Under the pieces are notes generated by a model that did not search any database, was not told the DNA's origin, and saw nothing but the letters and a program-made list of their open reading frames with translations. A DNA stretch of 64,000 nucleotides, from contig OMVI01000014.1 in the NCBI GenBank assembly GCA_900314455.1, positions 1 through 64,000 of the forward strand, read 5' to 3'. This document shows, piece by piece, positions 25,491 to 35,273 of this stretch (within the stretch, counting starts at the first letter, position 1; the number at the start of each line of letters is the position of its first letter). The stretch is from an uncultured Prevotella sp. (GTDB lineage Bacteria; Bacteroidota; Bacteroidia; Bacteroidales; Bacteroidaceae). Both the position numbers and the translations under genes were made by a program.

Positions 25491-27752
25491 TTATTTCTTC
25501 AGAGCCGAATAGTTGAGTGCCGAGCCGGCCTTAAACCACTTTATCTGTGTGGCATTGTAGGTATGGTTAGCCTCAAAGCTTTCCTCCGTGCCGTCGCTGT
25601 GCTTCAGCGTTACTGTAAGAGGCTTGCCGGGAGCGAACTCCAAAAGTCCCGTGACGCTCACTTTGTCGTCCTCACGCACCTTGTCGTAGTCGTCCTTGTT
25701 GGCGAAAGTCAGCGCCAGCATTCCCTGTTTCTTAAGGTTGGTCTCGTGGATACGGGCAAAGCTCTTAGCCAAAACTACCTTCACGTTGAGGTAACGCGGC
25801 TCCATGGCAGCGTGCTCACGGCTCGACCCCTCGCCATAGTTGTCCTCGGCAACGACAATGGAGTCGATTCCATGAGCCTTATAGTCCTTTGCTGCAGAGC
25901 TAACTTCCTTATACTGTCCGTCGAGGGCATCCTTCACGCTGTTCGACTCATCGTTGAAGGCATTCACGGCACCCATCAACAGATTGTCGGAGATATTCTG
26001 CAAGTGGCCGCGGAACTTCAGCCACGGTCCAGCCATCGATATATGGTCGGTTGTACACTTTCCTTTCGTCTTTATAAGGACAGGCATATCGGTGTAGTCC
26101 TTGCCGTTCCAGACTGGAAATGGCTCAAGTTTTTGCAGACGGTTGCTCGTCGGTGATATGACAACTTCAACATCCTTATTGTCGTCAGAAGGCGGAAGGA
26201 AGCCCTTATCGTCGACGTCGAAGCCCTTTGGCGGGAACACATTGCCAACCGGCTCGTCGAGTTTCACGTTATCACCATTCTCGTTTACGAGTGTATCTGT
26301 TGCCGGGTTGAAGTCCAACCGTCCGGCAATGGCGAGAGCAACTGTCATCTCCGGTGAACCGATGAAGGCGTATGTGTTCGGATTACCGTCAGCACGGCGG
26401 CGGAAGTTTCGGTTGAACGATGTCACGATGGCATTCTTTCGGTTGTTGTCATCTGTATGACGCTTCCACTGTCCGATACATGGTCCGCAGGCATTGGTCA
26501 TTATCACGCCTCCGATAACTTTCAAATCGTCGATTATTCCATCACGCTTTGCGGTATAGTAAATCTGCTCTGAGCCCGGATTGATAATCAGCTGTGCCTT
26601 GACTTTCAAGTTCTTTGCCTTAGCCTGACGGGCAACTGAAGCAGCACGCGAGAGGTCTTCATAGCTAGAATTTGTGCAGGAACCGACAAGTCCGACCTCA
26701 ACGGTCATAGGATAATCGAGCTTCGGTCCCTTTGTGCGCATCTCGCTGATTGGCGTTGCGGCATCGGGGGTGAACGGGCCGTTAAGGTGCGGCTCTATCT
26801 CACTTAGGTTTATCTCAAGCACTTGGTCGAAGTATTCAGACGGATTGGCTATCACTTCGTCATCAGCACGCAAGTTGGCGGCATTCTTAACAGCCATGTC
26901 GGCAACCTCGTCGCGGCCCGTCTTGCGCAGAAACTTTTCTGTATTGTCGTCGAACGGGAACAGAGAGCAGGTGGCTCCGAGCTCTGCGCCCATGTTGCAG
27001 ATGGTGGCACGTCCCGTAGCGGATATCGTCTTGACACCCTCGCCATAGTATTCGAGTATGGCATTGGTGCCTCCCTTGACTGTCAGTATGCCCAATATCT
27101 TCAGGATTACGTCCTTAGGCGCTGCCCATCCACTAAGCTTTCCGGTCAGATGAACGCCTGTAAGCTTTGGCATTTTGAGTTCCCAAGGCTGAGCGGTCAG
27201 CACGTCCACGGCATCAGCACCACCCACGCCGACGGCTACCATACCGAGTCCACCGGCGTTAGGGGTATGCGAGTCGGTACCAACCATCATGCCGCCTGGG
27301 AATGCATAGTTCTCAAGTACGACCTGATGGATAATGCCTGCGCCCGGTTCCCAGAAGCCGATGTGATACTTCTGACTGACACTGCGGAGGAAATCATAAA
27401 CTTCCTTGTTGGTCTTCTTAGCCTCAGGCAAATCCTTCTCGACTCCGACATCGGCACGGATGAGGTGATCGCAGTGGACAGAGGCAGGCACTGCGACGCG
27501 GCTCTTACCTGCATTCATGAACTGAAGCAAAGCCATCTGAGCCGTAGCGTCCTGCATGGCGACACGATTGGGGCGGAAGTCGACATAGTCGGACAGCCGT
27601 TTGTATGGCCGGAGAGCCTTCGCATCGTACAAATGGGCATATAGGATTTTCTCAGCGTAAGTCATCGGGTGTTTCAAAACTGCCTTCGCACTTTCCACTT
27701 TATCCGAGTATGAGGCGTAAAAGTCTCTAAGCATGTCAATGTCAAGTATCAT
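25491..27752 (-). CDS. acn: Aconitate hydratase (mitochondrial-type aconitase)
   Basis: Isomerises citrate and isocitrate using a 4Fe-4S cluster. At 753 aa it has mitochondrial-aconitase length, shorter than the E. coli AcnA. Cluster ligands are seen as Cys in [12 protein letters not shown] and as CGPC in [11 protein letters not shown]. The swivel domain contains [16 protein letters not shown]. It is first in an operon with gltA and has its own promoter. Together the two run oxaloacetate to isocitrate, a short oxidative branch that can supply 2-oxoglutarate if an isocitrate dehydrogenase exists elsewhere. Confidence 0.96.
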   Translation of the reverse strand: MILDIDMLRDFYASYSDKVESAKAVLKHPMTYAEKILYAHLYDAKALRPYKRLSDYVDFRPNRVAMQDATAQMALLQFMNAGKSRVAVPASVHCDHLIRADVGVEKDLPEAKKTNKEVYDFLRSVSQKYHIGFWEPGAGIIHQVVLENYAFPGGMMVGTDSHTPNAGGLGMVAVGVGGADAVDVLTAQPWELKMPKLTGVHLTGKLSGWAAPKDVILKILGILTVKGGTNAILEYYGEGVKTISATGRATICNMGAELGATCSLFPFDDNTEKFLRKTGRDEVADMAVKNAANLRADDEVIANPSEYFDQVLEINLSEIEPHLNGPFTPDAATPISEMRTKGPKLDYPMTVEVGLVGSCTNSSYEDLSRAASVARQAKAKNLKVKAQLIINPGSEQIYYTAKRDGIIDDLKVIGGVIMTNACGPCIGQWKRHTDDNNRKNAIVTSFNRNFRRRADGNPNTYAFIGSPEMTVALAIAGRLDFNPATDTLVNENGDNVKLDEPVGNVFPPKGFDVDDKGFLPPSDDNKDVEVVISPTSNRLQKLEPFPVWNGKDYTDMPVLIKTKGKCTTDHISMAGPWLKFRGHLQNISDNLLMGAVNAFNDESNSVKDALDGQYKEVSSAAKDYKAHGIDSIVVAEDNYGEGSSREHAAMEPRYLNVKVVLAKSFARIHETNLKKQGMLALTFANKDDYDKVREDDKVSVTGLLEFAPGKPLTVTLKHSDGTEESFEANHTYNATQIKWFKAGSALNYSALKK

Positions 27753-27800
27753 AATCCGAATAATTTAAGAAAACTTGAAAATCTTGTTCGATATCTTTTG

Positions 27801-27808
27801 CAAAGTTA
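27801..27808 (-). promoter_or_regulatory. Predicted -7 element for acn-gltA (TAACTTTG)
   Basis: Minus-strand TAACTTTGC lies 48 bp upstream of the ATG. A TTTG-like box occurs at 27832-27835 but at 23-bp spacing, longer than ideal. Confidence 0.55.
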
Positions 27809-27905
27809 CAAAATAATATTCAGAATGAAAGCAAAAACGTATTATTATTTTGCAAAATGTAAATTACTTGCAAGTTTATTTACTAAAAGGGTATAAAACA
27901 AATAC

Positions 27906-27931
27906 GGCCGGCATAAACTAATATGCCAGCC
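27906..27931 (-). terminator. Terminator of the Ca2+ ATPase gene
   Basis: GGCCGGCATA (27906-27915) pairs with TATGCCAGCC (27922-27931) with one mismatch. Read leftwards it is followed by GTATTTGTTTTATA. It is 38 bp beyond the ATPase stop codon. Confidence 0.72.
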
Positions 27932-27968
27932 GCAGTGTGCTTGTTTTATTCTTATGCTACATTATATA

Positions 27969-30554
27969 TTATGCTGCGTTACGCTTTGCCTCCCTATGTC
28001 TCCGGATTGCATTACGGATGATTTCGGGAACGAAAAAGACGGGCGACGTTGCGAGGATTATTACAATCCAATCGCGAAGGGACAGAGGCACAACGTTGAA
28101 CATTTCGCCTCCGAGTTCCACAATCAGTATCTGTCCGAAGAAGATGATGAATACTATCAGCAGGAAGCCACGACATTCGCGAATGTGGTAGAGTGCCGAG
28201 TGTCCGCTCTTTATCGCCTTGGCATTAAACAGGTTCCAGAATTGCAGGAATACGAATATCGTGAAGAAGAGGCTCAGCTCGTAGGCATCAAGTTGTCCGT
28301 CGCGCTCGAAGTAGAAATATATTCCGAGGAGTATAACCGTGAAAAACAGACCCGTAGCGAGGATGTTAACCTCCATTGATTTGTTGATGATGAAGGCATG
28401 ACGGTCGCGCGGTTTGTCGTGCATAACACGGTGTGACGGTGGCAATGAGGCAAGCGCCATTGCTGCGAAAGTGTCCATGATGAGGTTGACCCACAACATC
28501 TGCGTGACAGTCAACGGTGACTGGCGATCGAAGAAGGCTCCGACGAGAACTATAAGGCACGCCACGACGTTGACGGTCATTTGGAAAAGAATGAAGCGTT
28601 GTATGTTCTGATAGAGCGAACGACCCCACATCACGGCACGGCCGATAGACGAGAACGAGTTGTCGATTATAGTTATGTCGGATGCCTCCTTGGCAACTGA
28701 TGTGCCGTCGCCCATCGACAGGCCCACATGGGCTGTCTTCAGAGCCGGTGCGTCGTTAGTTCCGTCACCCGTAACGGCGACAACCTCGCCCTTCTTTTGA
28801 AGCAATTCAACGAGCCGTTTCTTATCCATCGGGCGCGCACGGGAAATTATCTTAAGGTCTTCGACCCTGTTCAGAGCATCTTCATCACTCAAAGCCTCAA
28901 ACTCCGGGCCTGTAATTGCGTTGCGGTCGGTATCCTTATCCGTCCAGATTCCTGTCTGGCGACCTATTTCTATGGCTGTTCCGGTGGTATCGCCGGTAAC
29001 GATTTTAACCTTTATTCCTGCGTGCTGGCATTCGTGGACAGCAGCCGGAACTTCCTGACGGACCGGGTCGCTGATGCCTACAATACCCTGAAAGACACCG
29101 TTGCGGGCAAAACCGAGAGTGCGCATTGCCTGACATTGGAACTGGTGGAGCTTGTCGTTGTATTTCTGTTTGTCGTCTTCCGACATACTGCACATTGCCA
29201 TCACCTTCTCAGGAGCACCCTTCAGGTAGACGACATTTCCTCCGTCAGTAGCGATAGTTGTAGACATGTACTTCTTTTCGCTAGAGAATGGCTCCTCGTC
29301 AACAACATTTGCCGACGCACGAAGACTCCTATAGTCGACATTCTCATCAGTTAGCCACAGCAAAAGGGCACCTTCCGTAGGGTTGCCAATGACTTCCTTG
29401 CCGTTGAGCTGTGCCGTACTGTTGACTGCCATGTTCTCATAGAGTTCTCTGTTGTCATCCGATGGACTCACAGAATAGAACTCAGCAACACGCATCTGGT
29501 TCTGCGTCAGGGTTCCGGTCTTATCCGTACAGATAACAGTTGTGGCTCCCATGGTCTCGCAAGCATGCAACTTTCTGACGAGGTTGTTGGTCTTCAGCAT
29601 TCGCCGCATCGAATAGGCAAGGCTCAATGTGACAGCCATTGGCAAGCCCTCAGGCACAGCCACGACTATCAAAGTCACGGCAATCATGAGCGTTTGCAGC
29701 AGATAAGTCACGAAATCGACGGTATCGAAGGAGCCATCCCACGCGAAACTGCCTCCGTGAATATCGATGAAATAATCGAGAATTCTGCCGAGTATGATAA
29801 GCGCCGCTACTATATAGCTTCCACGGGAGATAAGTTTGCTGAGCCGGTCGAGCTGTTCACTGAGCGGTGTCTTTACGTCATCCTTTATCTGAGCGGCTTC
29901 CATGACCTGGCCGTTCTCGGTCGCATCGCCGACTTTTAGTACTTTGGCGACGCCGTGTCCTTCCATTACCTTGGTGCCACGGAGCACTTCGTCAGAAGGG
30001 AAAGTGGCATCCTTGTCCTGCTCATCGGGCTCTACGTTCTTCCGGCAGACCGGCTCTCCGGTCAGCGAAGACTCGTCAACGCTGAGGTTGCGAGCCTCAA
30101 GCAACTTGCAGTCGGCTGGTATTTCCTGGCCCGTCTCAAGTATAATAACATCACCAACGACAACATCCCGACGCGGAATCCGTATCGTTTGACCGTTGCG
30201 GATTACGCTAACAGGTTCTTCATCGTTTATCTGATTGAGGATTTCAAACTCTTTTTCAGCCTTGTATTCGAATATGAAAGCAAGTCCAGTTGCAAGCAAT
30301 ATAGCAACGAAAATGCCTACAGGCTCAAAGAAAACTTCTGCGCTTTCGTCAAGACCGAGATACTCGTAGAATGAGATACCAATCGACATGGCCCCGGCAA
30401 CGAGCAGAATGACAATAAGCGGGTCCTTGAATTTCTCAAGGAACCGCTTCCAAACAGACTCCCGTTCCGGAGGAGTCAGAACATTCTCACCGTACTTTTT
30501 ACGACTTTCTATTACTTCAGCATCGCTCAGTCCAGTGTATTTTTGCTTCGTCAT
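27969..30554 (-). CDS. Calcium-translocating P-type ATPase, PMCA type
   Basis: Inner-membrane P2 ATPase of 861 aa expected to export Ca2+. An N-terminal cation-ATPase domain (TGLSDAEVIESRKKYGENVL) is followed by actuator motif SLTGEPV near residue 165, the phosphorylation site CDKTGTLTQNQ near 345, VTGDTTGTAIEIGRQ near 520, the hinge VTGDGTNDAPAL near 595, and C-terminal helices including NLIMDTFAAMALA. The intramembrane motif VAVPEGLPMAV carries the PEGL sequence of Ca2+ pumps. It lacks a calmodulin-binding tail. It has its own promoter (30593-30600) and terminator; the TonB-dependent receptor upstream is probably separate. Confidence 0.93.
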   Translation of the reverse strand: MTKQKYTGLSDAEVIESRKKYGENVLTPPERESVWKRFLEKFKDPLIVILLVAGAMSIGISFYEYLGLDESAEVFFEPVGIFVAILLATGLAFIFEYKAEKEFEILNQINDEEPVSVIRNGQTIRIPRRDVVVGDVIILETGQEIPADCKLLEARNLSVDESSLTGEPVCRKNVEPDEQDKDATFPSDEVLRGTKVMEGHGVAKVLKVGDATENGQVMEAAQIKDDVKTPLSEQLDRLSKLISRGSYIVAALIILGRILDYFIDIHGGSFAWDGSFDTVDFVTYLLQTLMIAVTLIVVAVPEGLPMAVTLSLAYSMRRMLKTNNLVRKLHACETMGATTVICTDKTGTLTQNQMRVAEFYSVSPSDDNRELYENMAVNSTAQLNGKEVIGNPTEGALLLWLTDENVDYRSLRASANVVDEEPFSSEKKYMSTTIATDGGNVVYLKGAPEKVMAMCSMSEDDKQKYNDKLHQFQCQAMRTLGFARNGVFQGIVGISDPVRQEVPAAVHECQHAGIKVKIVTGDTTGTAIEIGRQTGIWTDKDTDRNAITGPEFEALSDEDALNRVEDLKIISRARPMDKKRLVELLQKKGEVVAVTGDGTNDAPALKTAHVGLSMGDGTSVAKEASDITIIDNSFSSIGRAVMWGRSLYQNIQRFILFQMTVNVVACLIVLVGAFFDRQSPLTVTQMLWVNLIMDTFAAMALASLPPSHRVMHDKPRDRHAFIINKSMEVNILATGLFFTVILLGIYFYFERDGQLDAYELSLFFTIFVFLQFWNLFNAKAIKSGHSALYHIRECRGFLLIVFIIFFGQILIVELGGEMFNVVPLSLRDWIVIILATSPVFFVPEIIRNAIRRHREAKRNAA

Positions 30555-30592
30555 AATATTGTTGCTTCTTGCTAAATGTATGTAGTAGAATG

Positions 30593-30600
30593 CAAAAGTA
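30593..30600 (-). promoter_or_regulatory. Predicted -7 element for the Ca2+ ATPase gene (TACTTTTG)
   Basis: Minus-strand TACTTTTGC lies 38 bp upstream of the ATG at 30554, inside the 107-bp gap after the receptor gene. A TTTG occurs at 30617-30620 but at short spacing (16 bp). Confidence 0.55.
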
Positions 30601-30661
30601 CATAATTTCGGCTAAACAAAGCTTCTGTACGAGCTAAAACATGGTAAAATGTTGTAATTTA

Positions 30662-33181
30662 TTAGAAGTGATAGCTAATATCAACACCTATTTGGAAAGG
30701 ATTACCACGTTGTGCAAACGTAAGGTTTTCTCCCGTTGCCGAACTCTGAACGGCGAAGGTGTTGTACTTTGTATCCGTAAGGTTACGAACCCAGATGTTT
30801 ATTCCCATTGGACCGAAGTCGCCGTTGACATGTGCTCCCATTACAGCGTAGAACTTCTGTTTGTAGGAATTGGCCTCGTCCCAATAGGTCTGTCCCTGTG
30901 CTGAAACGTTCAAACCGGCAGTGATACTGCGAAGTGCGAACTTATTGGATGGTTGCAACAGTGCAGCAGGATCTACATCGAAGCGATAGTCTACGGCAGC
31001 GGAGAGGGTGTGCTGAGGTACGTACGGCACTTTCTTATTCTCATAATCAATTCGCTTTCCGCCAATTGAATCGATGTAGTCGTCGAACTCTGCGCTTGTA
31101 AATCCGTACGCTATCTGATACAGGAGCTTGTTGTCGAAGGCTGCTCCACGAAGTGTTGCCTCAAGACCGCAGCTGTGGCTCTTGCCAGCATTGGTCATCA
31201 TACGACCGAAACCGTAGTTTCCTGCCATGACAGAGAGCTGCTGGTCGTGTATCTGCATGTAGAAAGCGGCGATGTCGAGGTGAACTTGCTTATTGAATAA
31301 GTTGAGGTGTGCGCCTACTTCGTAGTTCCAACTCGTCTCTGGTTTGTACTTGATGGTGTTGGCAATGCGCTGGTAAGAGGCTTCGTCATGCTCTATATCG
31401 ACATCGCCACGTGCTGATTGTGCCTGGGCAGCGACCTCGGTTTGCAGTATGTCGGAGAACATCTGGATGTTGTATCCGCCTGAGCGATAACCCTTGGACC
31501 ATGTCGCATAGATGTTACTACCATTGTTGAACTTATACGTCAGTCCAATCTTAGGAAGCCACTGGTTGAAGTTTGACTTCTCACTATGGTTCAAAACGGA
31601 AGTGATGACAGGTGAAAGTGACACGCCCATAACATTCTCCGTCATGTTTATCATAGCCGAAGTGGCGTAGTCTATCTTAACGCGACTGTAATCATATCGC
31701 AGTCCCAGCGTTGCGGTAAAGTTGTCTGTGATGTCTATATTGCTCTCATGATAAACGCCGAAGTTTGCAGTCGGTGTATGGAAAAGTCCCGGAACGCTGT
31801 TGAGCTGCATGTCAATGGTGCAACCGCCTGCCTGCTCTATTGCTGCGGCAGCAGCTAAACGGGCAGCGGCATAAGCCTGTTCCTCGCTCATTCCACGTGC
31901 TATAAAGCCTTGCGCCATGCGTGAAGCCATTGCTGAGAGCATACCGTTGTAAGCGTAGTTGGTGATGTTTGAAGAAAGCATCTTGTCCATTTCGGAGTCG
32001 AAATATACAGGTGCATCGGTGCGGAGCCACTGATATGAGCCGAAGGCGCCAAAGGTCCAATGCCATATACTGGTGTTGTTGCTCTTAAAGGTAAGTTCCT
32101 CTGTCAGTGTGTTTTGCAACTGACGCTGCTTCATGTGCATATAATCCTTAGGCAGATGGTCGATGTCCATGAGCAGATTATCACGCAGGAACTGCCATGA
32201 AGTCGTTGAGTTGAAATCGAAACCATTGCCTGCATACTTTATGCCAATACCCGTATTGAGCATGTTGCGGAAGTATTTGCCCTGCCGATTCTGGTCTGGG
32301 TTCTGTGTCCCAGCTTTCTTGTGGTAAAGCGGAGAAGTAATGTCAACGTCGGCAACATCGGCATCTGAGAGCAGACGACCATACGCGAAGCCATTCTGAC
32401 CGGTATATTGATAGTCTGCAATGGCACTCAGTGTCCATCTGTCAGTTGGTTTCCAAATAGCGCGTCCACGAAATCCAAACTCATTGAATAAATCAGCATG
32501 GTCGCCACTATATGTGTTCTTGAAGAATCCATTCTGTCCGTCGTAGAAGCCGGCTAGCGAGTACGCGAACTTGTCACTTACCTTTTGGTAGTGGCTAAGC
32601 TCTACTTTGCGCCAGAAACGGGAGCCAATTGACAACTTAACGTCATTGCCCTGATATTCGAAAGGATTGCGGGTGTACATGCGGACAAGACCTCCCTCAG
32701 TATTCATTCCGTACAATGTGCCCTGCGGACCATGCAGAATGTCAACCCTATCCAAGTCGTAGGTGTGGAAGTTGAAGCCACTCTTGCTCAGCAAAGGCAT
32801 CCCGTCGAGGTAGATTCCTACAGCTGGCGAATTTATACGAGAGCCAATGCCACGGATATACATCGACGATGTGATGCGAGCACCATACTCCGGCATAACA
32901 AACGAAGGCACAAACGCCGACAGTTGGCGTAAGTCCTGAACGTTAAGACCATTGATGGCACGGCTGGAGAAAGTGGTACTGCTTAACGGCTGCTGACGAA
33001 GTCGATAGCTTTCCTTAGGCTGTTCAACGACAACAACTTCTTCGATATCATAGATTCGAGAACTGTCGAGAGCGGCATTTGTGGTTACAGGTGTTGTAGA
33101 AGCGTCCTTAACATCGGCTGCATAACACTGCGCGGCTACTGGGGCAAGCATCACAAGCAGTGTCGGAATGAACTTTTTCAT
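30662..33181 (-). CDS. TonB-dependent outer-membrane receptor
   Basis: Outer-membrane active transporter of 839 aa. A signal peptide (MKKFIPTLLVMLAPVAAQCY) is followed by a short region ending DIEEVVVVEQPKES, which may include the TonB box, then a plug domain with MYIRGIGSRINSPAVGIYLDG and RVDILHGPQGTLYG, and a 22-strand-type barrel ending in FQIGVDISYHF with terminal Phe. It has no N-terminal carboxypeptidase-like domain and no SusD partner, so it is not a SusC glycan importer. It resembles siderophore or other small-ligand receptors, but the ligand cannot be named. The start was moved from a GTG at 33205 to the ATG at the signal peptide. Confidence 0.9.
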   Translation of the reverse strand: MKKFIPTLLVMLAPVAAQCYAADVKDASTTPVTTNAALDSSRIYDIEEVVVVEQPKESYRLRQQPLSSTTFSSRAINGLNVQDLRQLSAFVPSFVMPEYGARITSSMYIRGIGSRINSPAVGIYLDGMPLLSKSGFNFHTYDLDRVDILHGPQGTLYGMNTEGGLVRMYTRNPFEYQGNDVKLSIGSRFWRKVELSHYQKVSDKFAYSLAGFYDGQNGFFKNTYSGDHADLFNEFGFRGRAIWKPTDRWTLSAIADYQYTGQNGFAYGRLLSDADVADVDITSPLYHKKAGTQNPDQNRQGKYFRNMLNTGIGIKYAGNGFDFNSTTSWQFLRDNLLMDIDHLPKDYMHMKQRQLQNTLTEELTFKSNNTSIWHWTFGAFGSYQWLRTDAPVYFDSEMDKMLSSNITNYAYNGMLSAMASRMAQGFIARGMSEEQAYAAARLAAAAAIEQAGGCTIDMQLNSVPGLFHTPTANFGVYHESNIDITDNFTATLGLRYDYSRVKIDYATSAMINMTENVMGVSLSPVITSVLNHSEKSNFNQWLPKIGLTYKFNNGSNIYATWSKGYRSGGYNIQMFSDILQTEVAAQAQSARGDVDIEHDEASYQRIANTIKYKPETSWNYEVGAHLNLFNKQVHLDIAAFYMQIHDQQLSVMAGNYGFGRMMTNAGKSHSCGLEATLRGAAFDNKLLYQIAYGFTSAEFDDYIDSIGGKRIDYENKKVPYVPQHTLSAAVDYRFDVDPAALLQPSNKFALRSITAGLNVSAQGQTYWDEANSYKQKFYAVMGAHVNGDFGPMGINIWVRNLTDTKYNTFAVQSSATGENLTFAQRGNPFQIGVDISYHF

Positions 33182-33222
33182 AAATATGTTGTGCAAATTA
33201 TTCACTGAAAATTAAACGCGTT

Positions 33223-33230
33223 CAAAAGTA
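33223..33230 (-). promoter_or_regulatory. Predicted -7 element for the TonB-dependent receptor gene (TACTTTTG)
   Basis: Minus-strand TACTTTTG lies 41 bp upstream of the ATG. No iron-box palindrome is evident next to it. Confidence 0.55.
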
Positions 33231-33297
33231 CGAAAATAATATTTAAGCCACAATCCTTATTTGTATGGATTTTAGCGCTTAACTTCAATAAAACAAA

Positions 33298-33339
33298 AAC
33301 GCTCCATTACCTTCCCCGAAAGGAAAGTAATGGAGCGTT
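33298..33339 (-). terminator. Terminator of the rnf operon
   Basis: AACGCTCCATTACCTTCC (33298-33315) pairs with 33322-33339 with one G-T wobble and a 6-nt loop. Read leftwards it is followed by TTTTGTTTTATTG. It begins 22 bp past the rnfA stop codon. Confidence 0.88.
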
Positions 33340-33361
33340 ATAATATATATAATATGTGAAA

Positions 33362-33964
33362 TTAGTTCACCCCAAACAGTGTGCCGAGGCCCGTCTGCAA
33401 GCCGCTGAAGCCCATGAAGGCAAGTGCAAGCAGAGATGCTGTAATCAGAACTATTGGCATTCCGCGCATGCCCTTTGGTATGCTGACGAGTGCAAGTTGC
33501 TCACGAATACCAGCGAAGGTGACGAGTGCGACTGCGAAGCCTAATGCAGTAGAGAACGCATAAACAACGCTTTCGAGCAGATTGTAGTCACGCTGGATAA
33601 CGAGAATTGCTACACCAAGCACAGCACAGTTGGTTGTGATAAGCGGAAGGAAGATACCCAGAGCCTGATACAGTGCCGGAGATACCTTCTTCAGGATGAT
33701 TTCGACCATCTGAACGAGTGCAGCGATGACAAGAATGAACGCCAACGTCTGCAAGTATTGCAGTCCGAACGGGTCGAGAACGTAAATCTGAACGAGGTAT
33801 GTAACGATAGTCGAGAGTGTCAGGACAAACGTTACGGCTGCTCCCATACCAAGCGATGTGCTTATCTTCTTACTGACTCCCAGAAACGGACATATACCGA
33901 GGAACTGAGAGAGGACGATATTGTTGACGAATATCGCAGATATAAATATCAGTAAATATTCCAT
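33362..33964 (-). CDS. rnfA: Rnf complex membrane subunit RnfA
   Basis: A 200-aa inner-membrane protein with six hydrophobic helices. It carries the RnfA/NqrE pattern, NNIVLSQFLGICPFLGVS in TM1 and ITTNCAVLGVAIL in the middle, where the conserved cysteines of this subunit pair help hold an intramembrane iron-sulfur centre. It is the last gene of rseC-rnfBCDGEA, 52 bp after rnfE. The complex couples ferredoxin:NAD+ electron transfer to Na+ or H+ movement. Confidence 0.96.
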   Translation of the reverse strand: MEYLLIFISAIFVNNIVLSQFLGICPFLGVSKKISTSLGMGAAVTFVLTLSTIVTYLVQIYVLDPFGLQYLQTLAFILVIAALVQMVEIILKKVSPALYQALGIFLPLITTNCAVLGVAILVIQRDYNLLESVVYAFSTALGFAVALVTFAGIREQLALVSIPKGMRGMPIVLITASLLALAFMGFSGLQTGLGTLFGVN

Positions 33965-34016
33965 ATTAAATTCTTAGTTTGTAAGTTTTTGAATTTATTC
34001 CAGAAAGTCTGAAACA

Positions 34017-34610
34017 TTAGTTGTTAACCTTACGTATCTTGTTGAAGATAGCTACGAGGTAGCCCAGTGTGAGGAACGCACCTGGAGGCAGGACGAACAG
34101 CAGAATGTTGGTCACCTCCGGCAGGATTTGAATGCCGAAGATAGAACCTGCACCGAGAAGTTCACGAACACAGCCGAGCAGCGTCAGAGCGAGAGCGAAG
34201 CCCAATCCAATGCCTAGACCATCGAAAGCACTAGCTACAGGAGTGTTTTTCGAAGCGAAAGACTCTGCACGTCCAAGGATGATACAGTTCACCACGATAA
34301 GCGGAATGTAGATACCCAGTGCCTTATTGATAGAGTCTGGGGCATAAGCCGACATAAACATTTGCAGCACAGTTACGAAACCGGCAATGACAACAATGTA
34401 GACAGGAATGTGAACCATGTCCGGCACGAGCTTTCTGATTGCCGATATTACGAAGTTAGTGCAAATAAGCACAGCCATTGTGGCAAGTCCCATCGACATA
34501 CCGTTAATTGCTGATGTCGTGGTAGCCAGCGTAGGACACATACCAAGGAAGAGGACGAAGGTCGGGTTCTCCTTGATGAGTCCGTTCATAAAAATCTTAA
34601 AGTTACTCAT
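34017..34610 (-). CDS. rnfE: Rnf complex membrane subunit RnfE
   Basis: A 197-aa inner-membrane protein, paralogous to RnfA with inverted topology. It has KENPTFVLFLGMCPTLA at the N-terminus and IVVNCIILGRAESFAS in the middle, with the paired conserved Cys residues. It lies 6 bp after rnfG, so tightly coupled in the operon. Confidence 0.96.
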   Translation of the reverse strand: MSNFKIFMNGLIKENPTFVLFLGMCPTLATTTSAINGMSMGLATMAVLICTNFVISAIRKLVPDMVHIPVYIVVIAGFVTVLQMFMSAYAPDSINKALGIYIPLIVVNCIILGRAESFASKNTPVASAFDGLGIGLGFALALTLLGCVRELLGAGSIFGIQILPEVTNILLFVLPPGAFLTLGYLVAIFNKIRKVNN

Positions 34611-34616
34611 TGTGTC

Positions 34617-35261
34617 TTACCCTTTCTTGTTTTGTTTGGTTGCGCCACTGTTGGCGTCAGTATTATTCTTTGCGTAAGCTTGATAAGCCTCGTTGATAGC
34701 CTTGAGGAATGCACGGCTGGTGATGGTTGATGCGGTGATTGCATCTACCTGACCACCGTCCTTGCTGACAGTAAGGTCACCGTCCTTCGGGCTCAGTCCG
34801 ATTACGCAACTCTTACCGCCTTTACCTCCGTCTTCAGGTTTCTGGAACCACTTGTCGGCCTTTGCGCCCAGTCCAGGGGTCTCAGAAGTTTGCAGAATGG
34901 TATATCCGGAAATCTTTCCGTCCTTGTCGAAGCCTACAAGAACCTTCAAATCGCCACCGAAACCGGTAGTAGTGCTCTCGACAGCAGCGCCCAATGGATT
35001 TCCACTCTTGTCCGCAGTCTTATGCACAACGAAAGAAACTTCCTTGCCATCGACAGTTGTCTTCACTGTATCATCGGCTGTAACAGTCAGGTCATTGACC
35101 TTCATTACATCCTTAATACCCTGCGCCAGCGTAGCCTGAGCCTTTTCAGCGATAGGTCTTTCGGTAATATGGTTGACGTAAGCCAGTACGAAACCGACAA
35201 CGACAGCCACTCCGACGAGCACGAGGGTCATATTCTTTAGTGTTGGTTTTAATTTCTCCAT
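34617..35261 (-). CDS. rnfG: Rnf complex FMN-carrying subunit RnfG
   Basis: A 214-aa protein with one N-terminal membrane helix (MTLVLVGVAVVVGFVLAYV) and an extracytoplasmic FMN-binding domain. The covalent-flavin motif is seen as VDAITASTITSRAF near residue 180; the last Thr is the expected phosphoester site for FMN. ETPGLGAKADKWF, typical of the family, precedes it. It lies 12 bp after rnfD. Confidence 0.95.
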   Translation of the reverse strand: MEKLKPTLKNMTLVLVGVAVVVGFVLAYVNHITERPIAEKAQATLAQGIKDVMKVNDLTVTADDTVKTTVDGKEVSFVVHKTADKSGNPLGAAVESTTTGFGGDLKVLVGFDKDGKISGYTILQTSETPGLGAKADKWFQKPEDGGKGGKSCVIGLSPKDGDLTVSKDGGQVDAITASTITSRAFLKAINEAYQAYAKNNTDANSGATKQNKKG

Positions 35262-35273
35262 TTCCCGTCCTCC

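Noticed and set aside
33182..33205. GTG start of the TonB-dependent receptor eight codons upstream
   Set aside because: The signal peptide begins at the ATG at 33181; the extra residues would disturb it.
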